A DNA stretch of 64,000 bases. It comes from Pseudomonas fluorescens (GTDB lineage: Bacteria > Pseudomonadota > Gammaproteobacteria > Pseudomonadales > Pseudomonadaceae). The notes under the pieces were generated by a model that had not been told where the DNA came from, made no database searches, and saw nothing but the letters and a program-made list of their open reading frames with translations. Position numbers and translations under genes: made by a program. The DNA lies in NCBI RefSeq assembly GCF_040448305.1, contig NZ_CP148752.1, forward strand, positions 5,433,501-5,497,500. The letters run 5' to 3'. Positions 19,586 through 28,714 of the stretch are shown here, one piece after another (the first letter of the stretch is position 1; each line of letters opens with the position of its first letter).

Positions 19586-20074
19586 ATGTCGAAACACCTG
19601 CTTACTCCCCAGGGCGACTTTCCTGCCGCTGGCCTGGGTCGTCGCCTGGCAGCCATGTTCTATGATTTCCTGCTGTGCACCGCCCTGCTGATCGTCACCA
19701 GCGGCATCTACAAGATGATCCAGATGGCGATCATCGGCGAAGAAAGGATGCGTACCCTGACCGAAGCCGGCGCCCTGGACGGCGATCCTCTGCTCTCCAC
19801 AGTGCTGCTGTTCGTACTGTTCGGTTTCTTCGCCAAATTCTGGACCTGGTCCGGTCAGACGCTGGGCATGCAGGTCTGGTGCATCCGCGTGCAGAATGCC
19901 GACGGCTCGTCCATCAGCCTGTGGCAGGCGCTGCTGCGCTTTGTGGTGTCGATTGCTTCGCTGCTTTGTGTTGGCTTGGGATTCTTCTGGTCGCTGTTCG
20001 ACAAGCAGAAACGCAGCTGGCATGACATCTACTCCAATACCGAACTGGTGCGGATTCCGAAGAAAACCAAGTAA
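19586..20074 (+). CDS. RDD-family membrane protein
   Basis: 162 residues. The RDD signature starts with GLGRRLAAMFYDFLL, has the conserved mid-section GQTLGMQVWCIRV and ends with the conserved WHDIYSNTELVRI. Three hydrophobic stretches are seen at about 24-46, 70-90 and 110-135. RDD proteins are small inner-membrane proteins, some linked to sodium/proton transport, most uncharacterised. It lies alone between the csp terminator and a REPIN. It is distinct from the larger RDD gene at 60061. Confidence 0.85.
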   Translation: MSKHLLTPQGDFPAAGLGRRLAAMFYDFLLCTALLIVTSGIYKMIQMAIIGEERMRTLTEAGALDGDPLLSTVLLFVLFGFFAKFWTWSGQTLGMQVWCIRVQNADGSSISLWQALLRFVVSIASLLCVGLGFFWSLFDKQKRSWHDIYSNTELVRIPKKTK

Positions 20075-20094
20075 TTGGACCCAGCAAAAACCAC

Positions 20095-20184
20095 TGTGGG
20101 AGCGAGCCTGCTCGCGATAGCGGCATGACATTCAACAGTGATGTTGACTGACACGACCTCATCGCGAGCAGGCTCGCTCCCACA
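20095..20184. repeat. REPIN
   Basis: A 90-base inverted REP pair between the convergent RDD gene and nadA. Confidence 0.9.
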
Positions 20185-20209
20185 GTTTTTGCGGCGTAAC
20201 TGACAGATC

Positions 20210-21268
20210 TCAGGCGTTACCGGCCAGCTTCATCCGCGCAGCCTGGGTGAAATCAAGCATGCGTTTGAGCGGGCGAATCGCCTGCGGAATCAGCGCCGGG
20301 TCGACAAAGATCTCGTTCGACCCTTCCTTCAACGCCTTGAGCGTGCGCTCAAGGGTGTTCATGGCCATCCACGGGCAATGCGCACAACTGCGGCACGCCG
20401 CGCCGTTACCCGCCGTAGGGGCCTCGATGAAGACCTTGTCCGGGCAGAGCTGCTGCATCTTGTAGAAAATACCGCGATCAGTCGCAACGATCAGCGTCTT
20501 GTTCGGCAGGCTCTGTGCCGCCGCGATCAACTGACTGGTGGAGCCCACGGCGTCCGCCAGTTCGATCACCGAGGTCGGCGACTCCGGGTGCACCAGAATC
20601 GCCGCATCCGGGTACAGCGCCTTCATGTCTTCAAGCTGCTTGGACTTGAACTCTTCGTGAACGATGCAGGCACCGTCCCACAGCAGCATGTCGGCACCGG
20701 TCTGGCGCTGGATGTAGGTCCCCAGGTGTTTGTCCGGGCCCCAGATAATGGTCTCGCCGTTGTCCATCAGGCTTTCGACGATTTCCAGCGCGCAGCTTGA
20801 AGTCACCACCCAATCCGCCCGGGCTTTTACCGCAGCCGACGTGTTGGCGTACACCACCACCGTGCGCTCCGGGTGTTGATCGCAGAACGCGGAAAATTCG
20901 TCCACAGGGCAACCCAGGTCGAGCGAACAGGTCGCTTCGAGCGTCGGCATCAGCACGCGTTTTTCCGGGTTGAGGATCTTGGCGGTCTCACCCATGAACT
21001 TCACGCCGGCGACGACCACGGTCTTGGCCGGATGGGCGTTGCCGAAACGGGCCATTTCCAGCGAGTCGGAGACACAGCCGCCCGTCTCTTCGGCCAGCGC
21101 CTGAATGACAGGGTCACAATAGAAGTGGGCCACCAGCACCGCGTCCTGAGCCTTGAGCTCGGCAGCGATGGCAGCACGGTAGTAAGCCTCTTCATCGGCG
21201 GTCAGCGGCTTGGGCTGTTTGGCGTCGAGGTGGGCTTGAACCAGAAGGCGTTCGGAAATTTGCGTCAT
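20210..21268 (-). CDS. nadA: Quinolinate synthase
   Basis: 352 residues. It condenses iminoaspartate (from NadB) with dihydroxyacetone phosphate to quinolinate, the second step of de novo NAD synthesis. The [4Fe-4S] cysteines appear in the expected three places: EATCSLDLGCP, a middle SSCALEIV, and CRSCAHCPWMAMN near the C terminus. A longer in-frame start exists at 21367, but the ATG at 21268 (MTQISERL) gives the normal length. No nadB is adjacent. Confidence 0.95.
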   Translation of the reverse strand: MTQISERLLVQAHLDAKQPKPLTADEEAYYRAAIAAELKAQDAVLVAHFYCDPVIQALAEETGGCVSDSLEMARFGNAHPAKTVVVAGVKFMGETAKILNPEKRVLMPTLEATCSLDLGCPVDEFSAFCDQHPERTVVVYANTSAAVKARADWVVTSSCALEIVESLMDNGETIIWGPDKHLGTYIQRQTGADMLLWDGACIVHEEFKSKQLEDMKALYPDAAILVHPESPTSVIELADAVGSTSQLIAAAQSLPNKTLIVATDRGIFYKMQQLCPDKVFIEAPTAGNGAACRSCAHCPWMAMNTLERTLKALKEGSNEIFVDPALIPQAIRPLKRMLDFTQAARMKLAGNA

Positions 21269-21477
21269 GTTCGCAAGACCTGCAGGCGCATTCGCGCGAA
21301 AGTCGAGTATACACCCGGCTCCGGACCCATCGGGGTACCGCCGGGAAAGTGAGTATTGATCAGGCACGGACAGCGTTGAAGCTGCGCAAGGCTACAGAAT
21401 ATCCGACGGATGCAAAAGGTGATTCTGACCTGCGTCATACGCAGCAGCCCGCAGCGATGCGGACTTGAATCGCGGGC

Positions 21478-21527
21478 AAAAAAAAACCCGGAAATCCTCA
21501 CTTGCGTGGGCCTTCCGGATTTTCTAA
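21478..21527 (-). terminator. Intrinsic terminator of the tRNA-Lys transcript
   Basis: On the minus strand AAATCCGGAA ... TTTCCGGGTTTTTTT forms a stem with one G-U pair and a seven-T tail, starting 12 bases after the tRNA 3' end. It separates the tRNA from nadA. Confidence 0.8.
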
Positions 21528-21538
21528 ACCGCCAAAAA

Positions 21539-21614
21539 TGGTGGGTCGTGTGGGATTCGAACCTACGACCAATTGGTTAAAAGCCAACTGCTCTACCAAC
21601 TGAGCTAACGACCC
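21539..21614 (-). tRNA. tRNA-Lys, anticodon TTT
   Basis: 76 nt on the minus strand: acceptor GGGTCGT pairing with ACGACCC, D-arm GCTCAGTTGGTAGAGC, anticodon stem TTGGC/GCCAA-type with loop CTTTTAA (anticodon TTT), T-arm with GGTTCGAATCC and an encoded CCA end. All four arms fold. It reads lysine AAA/AAG codons. Confidence 0.97.
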
Positions 21615-21677
21615 GCTGTGTGGTGGCGCGTATAATACTGATTTTTAAGGACTATTCAACACCTATTTTGAAATAAT

Positions 21678-22370
21678 TCAAAAATAAGGGGTTGGATCGC
21701 TGATTCCGGCCGCCGCAAAGCCTTCTGCACGCAGTCGGCAGCTGTCGCACTTGCCGCAAGCACGGCCTTCATCGTCGGCCTGATAGCAGGAAACGGTCAG
21801 ACCATAATCCACGCCAAGTTTCACGCCGGCCTGGACGATCTGCGCCTTGCTGAGGTTTTGCAGCGGTGCCTGGATGCGGAAGCCATTGCCTTCCACGCCG
21901 GCTTTGGTTGCCAGGTTGGCCATGCGCTCGAACGACTCGATGAACTCGGGACGGCAGTCCGGGTAACCGGAGTAATCCACCGCATTGACGCCGATGAAGA
22001 TGTCCCGTGCGCCGAGCACTTCAGCCCAGCCCAGGGCCAGGGACAGGAACACCGTGTTACGCGCAGGCACGTACGTCACCGGAATGCCCTCACCCAACTC
22101 TTCCGGAATATCGATGCTGCGGTCAGTCAGCGCCGAGCCACCCATGCCGTTCAGGTTCAGACCGATCACCTTGTGCTCGACCACTCCAAGGTCCCGTGCC
22201 ACACGCTCGGCGGCGTACAGTTCGGCGTGAGAGCGCTGACCGTAATCAAAGCTCATGGTGTAGCAGCTGTAGCCTTCGGCGCGCGCCATGGCCACGACGG
22301 TCGCCGAGTCCAGGCCACCGGACAACAGGATGACCGCACGTTTTTCAGGAGTGTTCAGTTGTTCAGTCAT
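21678..22370 (-). CDS. queC: 7-cyano-7-deazaguanine (preQ0) synthase
   Basis: 230 residues. It uses ATP and ammonia to turn carboxy-deazaguanine into preQ0 in queuosine synthesis for tRNA. The PP-loop VILLSGGLDSAT is at the N terminus, and the zinc site CGKCDSCRLRAEGF at the C terminus. An in-frame extension to 22523 overlaps queE and is discarded; the ATG at 22370 lies one base after the queE stop codon, as expected for an operon. Confidence 0.96.
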   Translation of the reverse strand: MTEQLNTPEKRAVILLSGGLDSATVVAMARAEGYSCYTMSFDYGQRSHAELYAAERVARDLGVVEHKVIGLNLNGMGGSALTDRSIDIPEELGEGIPVTYVPARNTVFLSLALGWAEVLGARDIFIGVNAVDYSGYPDCRPEFIESFERMANLATKAGVEGNGFRIQAPLQNLSKAQIVQAGVKLGVDYGLTVSCYQADDEGRACGKCDSCRLRAEGFAAAGISDPTPYF

Positions 22371-22371
22371 T

Positions 22372-23019
22372 TCAGCGCCCCGGCTCGTCATTCCATAGAT
22401 ATTTATGCAGCTGCAATTGCAAACGCACTGGCAGGTTGTCCGCCACCACCCAGTCCGCCAGATCCCGGGCATTGAGATCATGGTGACTTGGCGAGAACAG
22501 GACTTCACCGGCACGCAGGTCAAGACCGTACTGGATCAGCTTGGAAACGGACCAGTCATAGTCCTCCCGCGAGCAGATGACAAACTTCACCTGATCGTTG
22601 GGCGTGAGCAGCTCAATGTTTTCGTAGCGATTGCGATGTGCTTCCTTCGAACCCGGGGTTTTCAGGTCGACAACGCGACTGACCCGGGAATCTACTGCCG
22701 AGATATCGATAGAGCCACTGGTTTCCAGTGACACTTCGTAACCGGCGTCACACAAGCGCTTGAGCAAGGGAATGGCGTTGGGCTGTGCCAGGGGCTCGCC
22801 GCCCGTGACGCAGACATAACGTGGGCGAAAACCGGCAACTTGCTCGAGGATGTCATCGAGGGTGCGGATGGTTCCGCCGGTGAACGCGTAGGCGCTGTCG
22901 CAGTATTGGCAACGCAGAGGGCAACCGGTCAGGCGCACAAAAACAGTGGGCAGGCCAGCAGTCCGCGTTTCTCCCTGCAACGAGTAGAAAACTTCGGTGA
23001 TTCTCAATGTGTCTTGCAT
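22372..23019 (-). CDS. queE: 7-carboxy-7-deazaguanine synthase
   Basis: 215 residues, a radical SAM enzyme that rearranges carboxy-tetrahydropterin to carboxy-deazaguanine, the step before QueC. The cluster cysteines are in CPLRCQYCDSAYAF near residue 35, and the substrate segment FYSLQGET precedes them. The ATG at 23019 (MQDTLR) is preferred; a GTG three codons upstream is possible. Directly followed by queC. Confidence 0.94.
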   Translation of the reverse strand: MQDTLRITEVFYSLQGETRTAGLPTVFVRLTGCPLRCQYCDSAYAFTGGTIRTLDDILEQVAGFRPRYVCVTGGEPLAQPNAIPLLKRLCDAGYEVSLETSGSIDISAVDSRVSRVVDLKTPGSKEAHRNRYENIELLTPNDQVKFVICSREDYDWSVSKLIQYGLDLRAGEVLFSPSHHDLNARDLADWVVADNLPVRLQLQLHKYLWNDEPGR

Positions 23020-23135
23020 AGTCGCCACGGGCGTAACAGCTAAACAGGCTGTCCGCCTCCGTCAGGCACTTGAAGGAACCCCGGCAATGCGCAGATCCCA
23101 AAAAGCGTGTTTCAGAAAAAGGGTGTGAATTCTAA

Positions 23136-23165
23136 CGAAAAAACCCGCGACAAGCGCGGGTTTCT
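23136..23165 (-). terminator. Intrinsic terminator of the tol-pal operon
   Basis: On the minus strand AAACCCGCG-CTTGT-CGCGGGTTTTTTC: 9-bp stem and six T, about 20 bases after the cpoB stop. The reverse direction has only a short T-run. Confidence 0.9.
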
Positions 23166-23185
23166 TCAAAACGGGTCAAGCAGGC

Positions 23186-24025
23186 TTACATTTTTTGCAG
23201 ATCGCGCTGGGCCAACTGAGCAGCGGAAGTGCCCGGATATTGGGACACCACCTGCTGCAGAATGCCTTTGACCCGGTCGGTATGACCCAAGCGACGCTCT
23301 ACATCAGCGAGCTTGTACAGCGAGTCCGGTACTTTTGCGTGCTTGGGATACAGCTGCGAAACCTTGGCAAATGCCTGACCTGCACCTTGCAGATCGCCTT
23401 TGGCCAGGTTCACTTCGCCCAACCAGTACTGGGCATTGCCCGCATACTGGCTGTTCGGGTATTTGCGTAGGAAAGCGGCAAAAGCCTGACTGGCCTTGTC
23501 GAAATCCTTGGCCTTGATCAGGTCGAAGGCAGCATCGTAATAGAGCTTTTCCTTCGCCGGATCTGCCGGCTCGCTACCCGCGGCAGGTGCTTGAGCGGCG
23601 GCTGCGCCAGCTGCCGCACCTGCGGCTGCACCAGCGGCATTCAAATCACCACCGGTAGAAGAACTTTCAGGAGTCGCGGCTGGTGCAACGCCGGTTCCTA
23701 TGCGCCGATCAAGATCCTGGTATCGCTCCAGGTTTTCCTGCTTCATGCGCGCTACATCATTTTGCAGAACTTCAATCGCACCTTGCTGGCGCTCGATCTG
23801 TTGCTGCATTGATTGCAGTTGGTTGAACAGCTCGCCCTGTGCCGAGACAGGGGCCGAAACCCCTCCCCCGGCATAGGCGCCGTTCGTACCGTAACCTGCA
23901 GGCGGATAACTGCTCCCGCTATTGTTATAGCCGGAGTCATTATCGACCACAGGAACCGCAGCCCACACCGCCAGCGGCGCGAGGCTGAGAGCCAGAACAG
24001 TTACAGCACGACGGCACGTTCGCAT
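23186..24025 (-). CDS. cpoB: Cell-division coordinator CpoB (YbgF), Tol-Pal-associated
   Basis: 279 residues. It has an N-terminal signal peptide (RRAVTVLALSLAPLAVWAA), then a coiled coil (about 60-105, LFNQLQSMQQQIERQQ) that trimerises, then an Ala/Gly-rich linker (AGAAAGAAAGAA). The C-terminal TPR domain (about 160-279) includes GNAQYWLGEVNLAKGD. In E. coli this periplasmic protein links TolA to the septal synthase PBP1B. It is the last gene of the tol-pal operon, 6 bases after pal. Confidence 0.95.
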   Translation of the reverse strand: MRTCRRAVTVLALSLAPLAVWAAVPVVDNDSGYNNSGSSYPPAGYGTNGAYAGGGVSAPVSAQGELFNQLQSMQQQIERQQGAIEVLQNDVARMKQENLERYQDLDRRIGTGVAPAATPESSSTGGDLNAAGAAAGAAAGAAAAQAPAAGSEPADPAKEKLYYDAAFDLIKAKDFDKASQAFAAFLRKYPNSQYAGNAQYWLGEVNLAKGDLQGAGQAFAKVSQLYPKHAKVPDSLYKLADVERRLGHTDRVKGILQQVVSQYPGTSAAQLAQRDLQKM

Positions 24026-24031
24026 GACGAA

Positions 24032-24529
24032 TTACTTACGCAGTTCGACGCGACGGTTTTGAGCCCAGGACTGCTCGTCGTTGCCGGTAGCAACTGGACG
24101 CTCTTCGCCGTAGGAAACCAGTTCCAGCTGAGCTGGGGATACGCCTTGCAGTACCAGGTAGCGCTGAACGGCTTTCGCACGACGCTCGCCCAGTGCCATG
24201 TTGTACTCACGAGTACCACGTTCGTCGGTGTTGCCTTCCAGAACAACGCGAGCGCCGTTTGCTTTCAGGTCTTTGGCGTGAACGTCCAGAGCGCGCATGG
24301 CTTCTGGCTTCAGGTCCGAACTGTCGTATTCGAAGTAGAAAGTAGTGATAGCGCGCAGTGCAGCTTCTTCGCTCAGGGAGCCGTCAACTGCGCCAGTGTT
24401 TGCGCCGTAACCAGCGTTTGGATCTACCGCGCCTTCACCGGCATTGTCGCCGCCTTTGGACGAGCAACCTACAGCTACAGCCATGGCCAGTGCCAGCGCA
24501 GCAAATTTACCAAACTTCAGCATTTCCAT
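24032..24529 (-). CDS. pal: Peptidoglycan-associated lipoprotein Pal (OprL)
   Basis: 165 residues. It has a lipoprotein signal peptide with the acylated cysteine at C22 (AVAVGCSSK). An OmpA-like domain holds the peptidoglycan-binding segment NTDERGTREYNMALGERRA. It anchors the outer membrane to the wall and, with TolB, drives envelope constriction at division. It is called OprL in Pseudomonas. A GAGTTTCAC leader of 52 bases separates it from tolB. Confidence 0.97.
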   Translation of the reverse strand: MEMLKFGKFAALALAMAVAVGCSSKGGDNAGEGAVDPNAGYGANTGAVDGSLSEEAALRAITTFYFEYDSSDLKPEAMRALDVHAKDLKANGARVVLEGNTDERGTREYNMALGERRAKAVQRYLVLQGVSPAQLELVSYGEERPVATGNDEQSWAQNRRVELRK

Positions 24530-24581
24530 CGTGAAACTCCTAATGAACCCCAGTGTGTTAAGTACAACGTATAGCGCCGCG

Positions 24582-25883
24582 TCAGTTCAGGAAAGGGGAC
24601 CAGGAAGGTTCTCTGACTTCGCCTTGTGCGGTAGGAAGCGGGAGCCTTACGCGTCCATTGATGGACACGAGCATCAAGACTCCCCGGCCCTGCTGGCGGG
24701 TGGCGTAGATTACCATGGTGCCGTTGGGCGCGACAGTAGGCGACTCGTCCAGAGTGCTATCAGTGAGGATTTTTACACTACCGCGTTGCAAATCCTGGGC
24801 CGCCACCTTGAAATTGGTGAAGCCATCCTGACGGTGAATCATGACAAGCGTCTTTTCATCAGCCGACAGTTTAGGGTTGGCGTTGTAGTTACCGACGAAA
24901 GTCACACGTTCGGCACCGCCACCACCGGCACTGGTCTTGTAGATCTGCGGTTTGCCGCCACGGTCGGACGTGAAGTAGATGGTCGAGCCATCCTTGCCCC
25001 AGAACGGTTCGGTGTTGATGCCAGGACCGTTGGTGACGCGGCTGATCTGACGCGAGCCCAGGTTCATCACATAGATGTCCGGGTTGCCGTCTTTGGACAG
25101 CACGAACGCCAGGCGATTGCCATCCGGCGACCAGGCTGGTGCACCGTTCAGGCCTTCGAAGTTAGTGATCTGCTCACGGCGACCGGTGTCGATGTTCTGC
25201 ATGAAGATGCGTGGACGCTTCTGTTCGAAGGAAACATAAGCGATGCGCTTGCCATCCGGTGCGAAACGCGGCGACAGGATCGGCTCGCGCGACTGCAGCA
25301 GGGTCACGGCGCGAGCACCGTCATAGTCCGAACGCTGCAGGGTGTAGCGAGTGTTGTTCTCGGAGAAACGCTCGGCCGTTACATACAGCAGGCGAGTCGA
25401 GAAGGCACCCTTGATACCCGTGAGTTTTTCGAACGACTGGTCGGAGATGTAGTGCGCCATGTCGCGCAACTGATCGACGCCGCCGGACACGCTGCCGGTC
25501 AGCACTTGCTGCTCGGTGGCGACGTTGAACAGTGCGTATTGCACCTGCAGGCGACCGCCCGCCGGAACAATGCTGCCGACCATGACGTACTGGGCACCCA
25601 GCGCCTTGAAGTCACGGAAGATGATTTCGCTGGCCTGGCTCGGCTGGCTGATCATGTTCTGCTTTGGAAGCGGCGAGTAGTAACCCGAGTTGCGCAGGTC
25701 GTTACCGATGATTTCCGCCATATCGTCCGGCAGCACGCTACCGCCCTGGAAGCCGAACGGTACTACGGCGATCGGGGTCGCCCGATCGCTGCCACTGGTA
25801 ACCAGAATGTTTTTCTCATCTGCCATCGCCATCCCTGCCATGCAGCAGATAACGACCAGCATTCCTCGAAGAAGGTTTCTCAC
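24582..25883 (-). CDS. tolB: Tol-Pal system beta-propeller protein TolB
   Basis: 433 residues. It has a signal peptide (LLRGMLVVICCMAGMAMA), an alpha/beta N domain, then a six-bladed propeller with repeated blade motifs such as SPDGNRLAF and SPRFAPDGKRIAYVS. This periplasmic protein shuttles between TolA and Pal. It starts with GTG, overlapping the tolA stop by four bases (GTGA), which implies translational coupling. Confidence 0.97.
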   Translation of the reverse strand: MRNLLRGMLVVICCMAGMAMADEKNILVTSGSDRATPIAVVPFGFQGGSVLPDDMAEIIGNDLRNSGYYSPLPKQNMISQPSQASEIIFRDFKALGAQYVMVGSIVPAGGRLQVQYALFNVATEQQVLTGSVSGGVDQLRDMAHYISDQSFEKLTGIKGAFSTRLLYVTAERFSENNTRYTLQRSDYDGARAVTLLQSREPILSPRFAPDGKRIAYVSFEQKRPRIFMQNIDTGRREQITNFEGLNGAPAWSPDGNRLAFVLSKDGNPDIYVMNLGSRQISRVTNGPGINTEPFWGKDGSTIYFTSDRGGKPQIYKTSAGGGGAERVTFVGNYNANPKLSADEKTLVMIHRQDGFTNFKVAAQDLQRGSVKILTDSTLDESPTVAPNGTMVIYATRQQGRGVLMLVSINGRVRLPLPTAQGEVREPSWSPFLN

Positions 25884-26959
25884 AAGGCTAGATCCTCAGG
25901 TGTGAATGTCATCTTGAATGAACGATACGGAGCGAAATCACTCGGCTTCATTCCCTGCATTTCTGTCAAACGTCCAATATTCTTCACCGCTGCAACAGCC
26001 GAGGCGTCAAACGGACCGTCGCCACTGGACTTGGACACGTTGACCGAAGTCACCGTACCGTCCGGCAACATGCCGATCTGCAATACGACCGTCATGCCTT
26101 TGCGTGCCGAAGGTGGACGAGCCCAGCCTTCCGCTGCACGCGCACGAATCAGGTCATCGAAACTGCCGGCGACTTCGTCGCCCTGCTCATCGGCCAAGGC
26201 CTGCTGACGCTGCGGCGTGTCGGAAAGCAAATCTGCCAGGGCCTGGGCCTTTTTGTCTTCGGCGGATTTACGCGCCGCGTCCTGCGATTTCTTCTTCGCA
26301 GCATCGGCGGCAGCTTTCTTCTTCGCTTCCTCGGCGACTTTCTTCTTCGCCTCTTCAGCTTCAGCTTTCTTCTTGGCGTCTTCCGCGGCTTTCTTCTTCG
26401 CGTCTTCGACGATCTTTTTCTTGGCTTCTTCAGCGGCCGCTTTCTTGGCCTCTTCTTCCGCGGCTTTCTTGGCTTCTTCTTCAGCTTTCTTCTTGGCTAT
26501 ATCAGCCAATTGTTTCTCTTCTGCCTTCTTGGCTTCCGCGGTTTTTTTCGCATCGTCGGCTTTCTTGGCTTCATCAGCCTTTTTCGCCTCGTCCGCTTTC
26601 TTCGCCTCGTCGGCCTTCTTGGCTTCTTCGGCCTTTTGAGCCGCCTCTTCTTTCTTTTGTTCCGCAGCCTTCACGGCTTCCTGCTCGACCTTTTTCTGTT
26701 CCATCTGCTCGACTTCGGTCTGACGCGCAGCAGATTTCTGCGCCTCACCGGCAATCTTCTGATTGGTCTGGGTGGTCGCCCGACTTTTCGATTTCAGCTG
26801 GTACAAGGTCGCCTGGACAATCGGCTTGGCCGGCGGCAGTTCCGGGGTAAAGGCAAAACTGACGAACAACATGCCGAACACCAGCACGTGCAAGCCAATC
26901 GCCCAGACACTAGGCCAGAAGTAGCTTTCCGAGGCGGACGGCTCTCGCTGTTGCTGCAT
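25880..26959 (-). CDS. tolA: Cell-envelope integrity protein TolA
   Basis: 359 residues. One N-terminal membrane anchor (about 13-36, WAIGLHVLVFGMLFVSFAF) is followed by a long helical domain of Ala/Lys/Glu repeats (about 75-245; KKADEAKK repeated in tandem), then a C-terminal globular domain that binds TolB and CpoB. It couples the TolQR proton motor to the outer membrane. The start overlaps the tolR stop by one base (TGATG). The repeat region is prone to length change and may misassemble. Confidence 0.95.
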   Translation of the reverse strand: MQQQREPSASESYFWPSVWAIGLHVLVFGMLFVSFAFTPELPPAKPIVQATLYQLKSKSRATTQTNQKIAGEAQKSAARQTEVEQMEQKKVEQEAVKAAEQKKEEAAQKAEEAKKADEAKKADEAKKADEAKKADDAKKTAEAKKAEEKQLADIAKKKAEEEAKKAAEEEAKKAAAEEAKKKIVEDAKKKAAEDAKKKAEAEEAKKKVAEEAKKKAAADAAKKKSQDAARKSAEDKKAQALADLLSDTPQRQQALADEQGDEVAGSFDDLIRARAAEGWARPPSARKGMTVVLQIGMLPDGTVTSVNVSKSSGDGPFDASAVAAVKNIGRLTEMQGMKPSDFAPYRSFKMTFTPEDLAL

Positions 26960-27420
26960 CAGGGCGCCTCGGTAATCAAGCCAACATTACCGACCCCGGC
27001 TTTCTGCAACCCGCCCATGGCGCCCATGACGGAGCCGTAATCGACACTCTTGTCGCCGCGAATGAAGACCTGGGTACGCTTGCCGCCTTCGTTGCCGACG
27101 CGAATGATCTTGGTCACCGCGTCAGTCATCTGCGGCAGGGTCATGGCCCGATCCTGCTGCTTTTCGGTGTCGACTTCGCTACCAAGGTTCCAGTAGTAGG
27201 TCTTGTCGGATTTGATGGAAATGGTCAGGACCTGGGTGTTGTTGTCCTGCGGCAAGGCTTCGCTGGAAACCTTGGGCAGATCAACTTTCACGCCCTGATT
27301 GAGCATTGGCGCGGTCACCATGAAGATGACCAGCAGCACCAACATCACGTCGATGTATGGCACCACGTTCATCTCGGCGACCGGCTTGCGCTTTTTGCGA
27401 GCTCGAGCGATTAAAGCCAT
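26959..27420 (-). CDS. tolR: TolR, proton-channel subunit
   Basis: 153 residues. One membrane helix (about 19-40, YIDVMLVLLVIFMVTAPML) carries the conserved proton-path aspartate in YIDVML. The periplasmic domain follows. With TolQ it forms the proton-driven motor, homologous to ExbD and MotB. It starts 15 bases after the tolQ stop codon. Confidence 0.96.
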   Translation of the reverse strand: MALIARARKKRKPVAEMNVVPYIDVMLVLLVIFMVTAPMLNQGVKVDLPKVSSEALPQDNNTQVLTISIKSDKTYYWNLGSEVDTEKQQDRAMTLPQMTDAVTKIIRVGNEGGKRTQVFIRGDKSVDYGSVMGAMGGLQKAGVGNVGLITEAP

Positions 27421-27434
27421 TGGAAATTACCTGC

Positions 27435-28130
27435 TTATTCTTCGCTGGTGTGCACTTTGCGGTGCAGGATCGCCTGGAACTCGTCGGCGAAGGTGTAGTA
27501 ACGGCCCAGCAGGGTTTCGCTGCGAGCAGCAAAACGGTTGTAAGCGATAACGGCTGGAATGGCAGCGAACAGACCGATCGCGGTGGCAATCAGTGCCTCA
27601 GCGATGCCTGGGGCAACAGTGGCCAGGGTCGCTTGCTGGGCACTCGCCAGACCGCGGAAGGAGTTCATGATGCCCCAGACCGTACCGAACAGGCCGATGT
27701 ACGGGCTCACGGAACCGACGGTGGCCAGGAATGGCAGGCTTTGCTCAAGCTTTTCTTCTTCGCGGGAAATGGCAACGCGCATGGCACGCGCCACGCCTTC
27801 CATGACCGCTTCAGGATCAACGCCTGACTGCTGACGCAGACGGGAGAACTCCTTGAAGCCGGCGCGGAAGATTTGCTCGACACCCGAATCCGGGTCCGGG
27901 TTGCTGCCGGCCTGACGGTAGAGCTTGGACAGGTCGATGCCCGACCAGAAGCGCTCTTCAAAGCTCTCCAGGGCGCGTCGACCGGCGCGCAGCAGGTTGC
28001 TGCGCTGAAAGATCATGATCCATGAGGTCACCGATGCGGCTACCAGGATCAGCATTACCAGTTGCACCACGATACTGGCATTGCTGATCAGGCTCCACAT
28101 GGAGGAATGGTCGACGACGTTAGCTTCCAC
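27435..28130 (-). CDS. tolQ: TolQ, proton-channel subunit
   Basis: 231 residues with three membrane helices (about 16-38, 135-160, 170-195), including the ExbB/TolQ signature GLFGTVWGIMNSF. It forms the pentameric stator around TolR. The start is GTG (MEANVVDH), inside the last codons of ybgC with an 11-base overlap. Confidence 0.96.
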   Translation of the reverse strand: MEANVVDHSSMWSLISNASIVVQLVMLILVAASVTSWIMIFQRSNLLRAGRRALESFEERFWSGIDLSKLYRQAGSNPDPDSGVEQIFRAGFKEFSRLRQQSGVDPEAVMEGVARAMRVAISREEEKLEQSLPFLATVGSVSPYIGLFGTVWGIMNSFRGLASAQQATLATVAPGIAEALIATAIGLFAAIPAVIAYNRFAARSETLLGRYYTFADEFQAILHRKVHTSEE

Positions 28131-28587
28131 GCTTTATCTCCTGCTTTGAGTGTGTACCCGCGCCGCTCACGTCGGCAAAGGCCGCTCGTAGAGCTTCGGG
28201 AATGGCCCGGGGTTTTAAACTTTCAGTGCGCACACAGGCCACCAGAAACTGCCCTTCACAGAGCAGCGCATTATCCGTAGCCCGCCTTACCTGCTGCTTG
28301 AAGCGCAGGCTGGCACGGTTCAATTCGATTACTTCAGCGCTTACCAGCAGCTCGTCGTCCAGCCGCGCCGGCGCGTGGTAGCGCGCTTCGCTGGAATGCA
28401 CGACGAACAACAGGTCCTCCCCGGCAAGCTGCGATTGGGCAAAGCCCAGATCTCGTAGCCGCTCGGTTCGAGCCCGTTCCATAAACTTGAGGTAATTAAC
28501 GTAATACACGATGCCGCCCGCATCGGTGTCCTCGTAATAAACGCGACAACGATGTGCGAAAGGCTCAAGCCCGTTTTGCGCGCGCAT
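28120..28587 (-). CDS. ybgC: Acyl-CoA thioesterase YbgC, Tol-Pal-associated
   Basis: 155 residues, hotdog fold, with the 4-hydroxybenzoyl-CoA-thioesterase-type active-site motif YYEDTDAGGIVYYVNY near residue 20. Homologues hydrolyse short acyl-CoA or act on phospholipid precursors. It is the first gene of ybgC-tolQRAB-pal-cpoB, a conserved order in proteobacteria. A GGAG stands about 15 bases before the ATG, a little far. Confidence 0.94.
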   Translation of the reverse strand: MRAQNGLEPFAHRCRVYYEDTDAGGIVYYVNYLKFMERARTERLRDLGFAQSQLAGEDLLFVVHSSEARYHAPARLDDELLVSAEVIELNRASLRFKQQVRRATDNALLCEGQFLVACVRTESLKPRAIPEALRAAFADVSGAGTHSKQEIKRGS

Positions 28588-28714
28588 ACTCTAGTGCTTA
28601 CTCCTCAGGTTGCCAATCCGGCATGGCAACTGTTTTTCATTGTTCTGCGGCTTTCTCGTGAAAGTACGGTCCTGGGACCCTACATTGCCCGAAAAAATCA
28701 GCACGCAACGTTAA

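Noticed and set aside
22371..22523. Upstream extension of queC (51 residues)
   Set aside because: It lies inside queE and is Cys/Trp rich, unlike the family; the internal ATG after the queE stop fits.
24444..26207. 587-codon frame antisense to tolB and tolA
   Set aside because: It crosses two real genes and has no plausible start signal.
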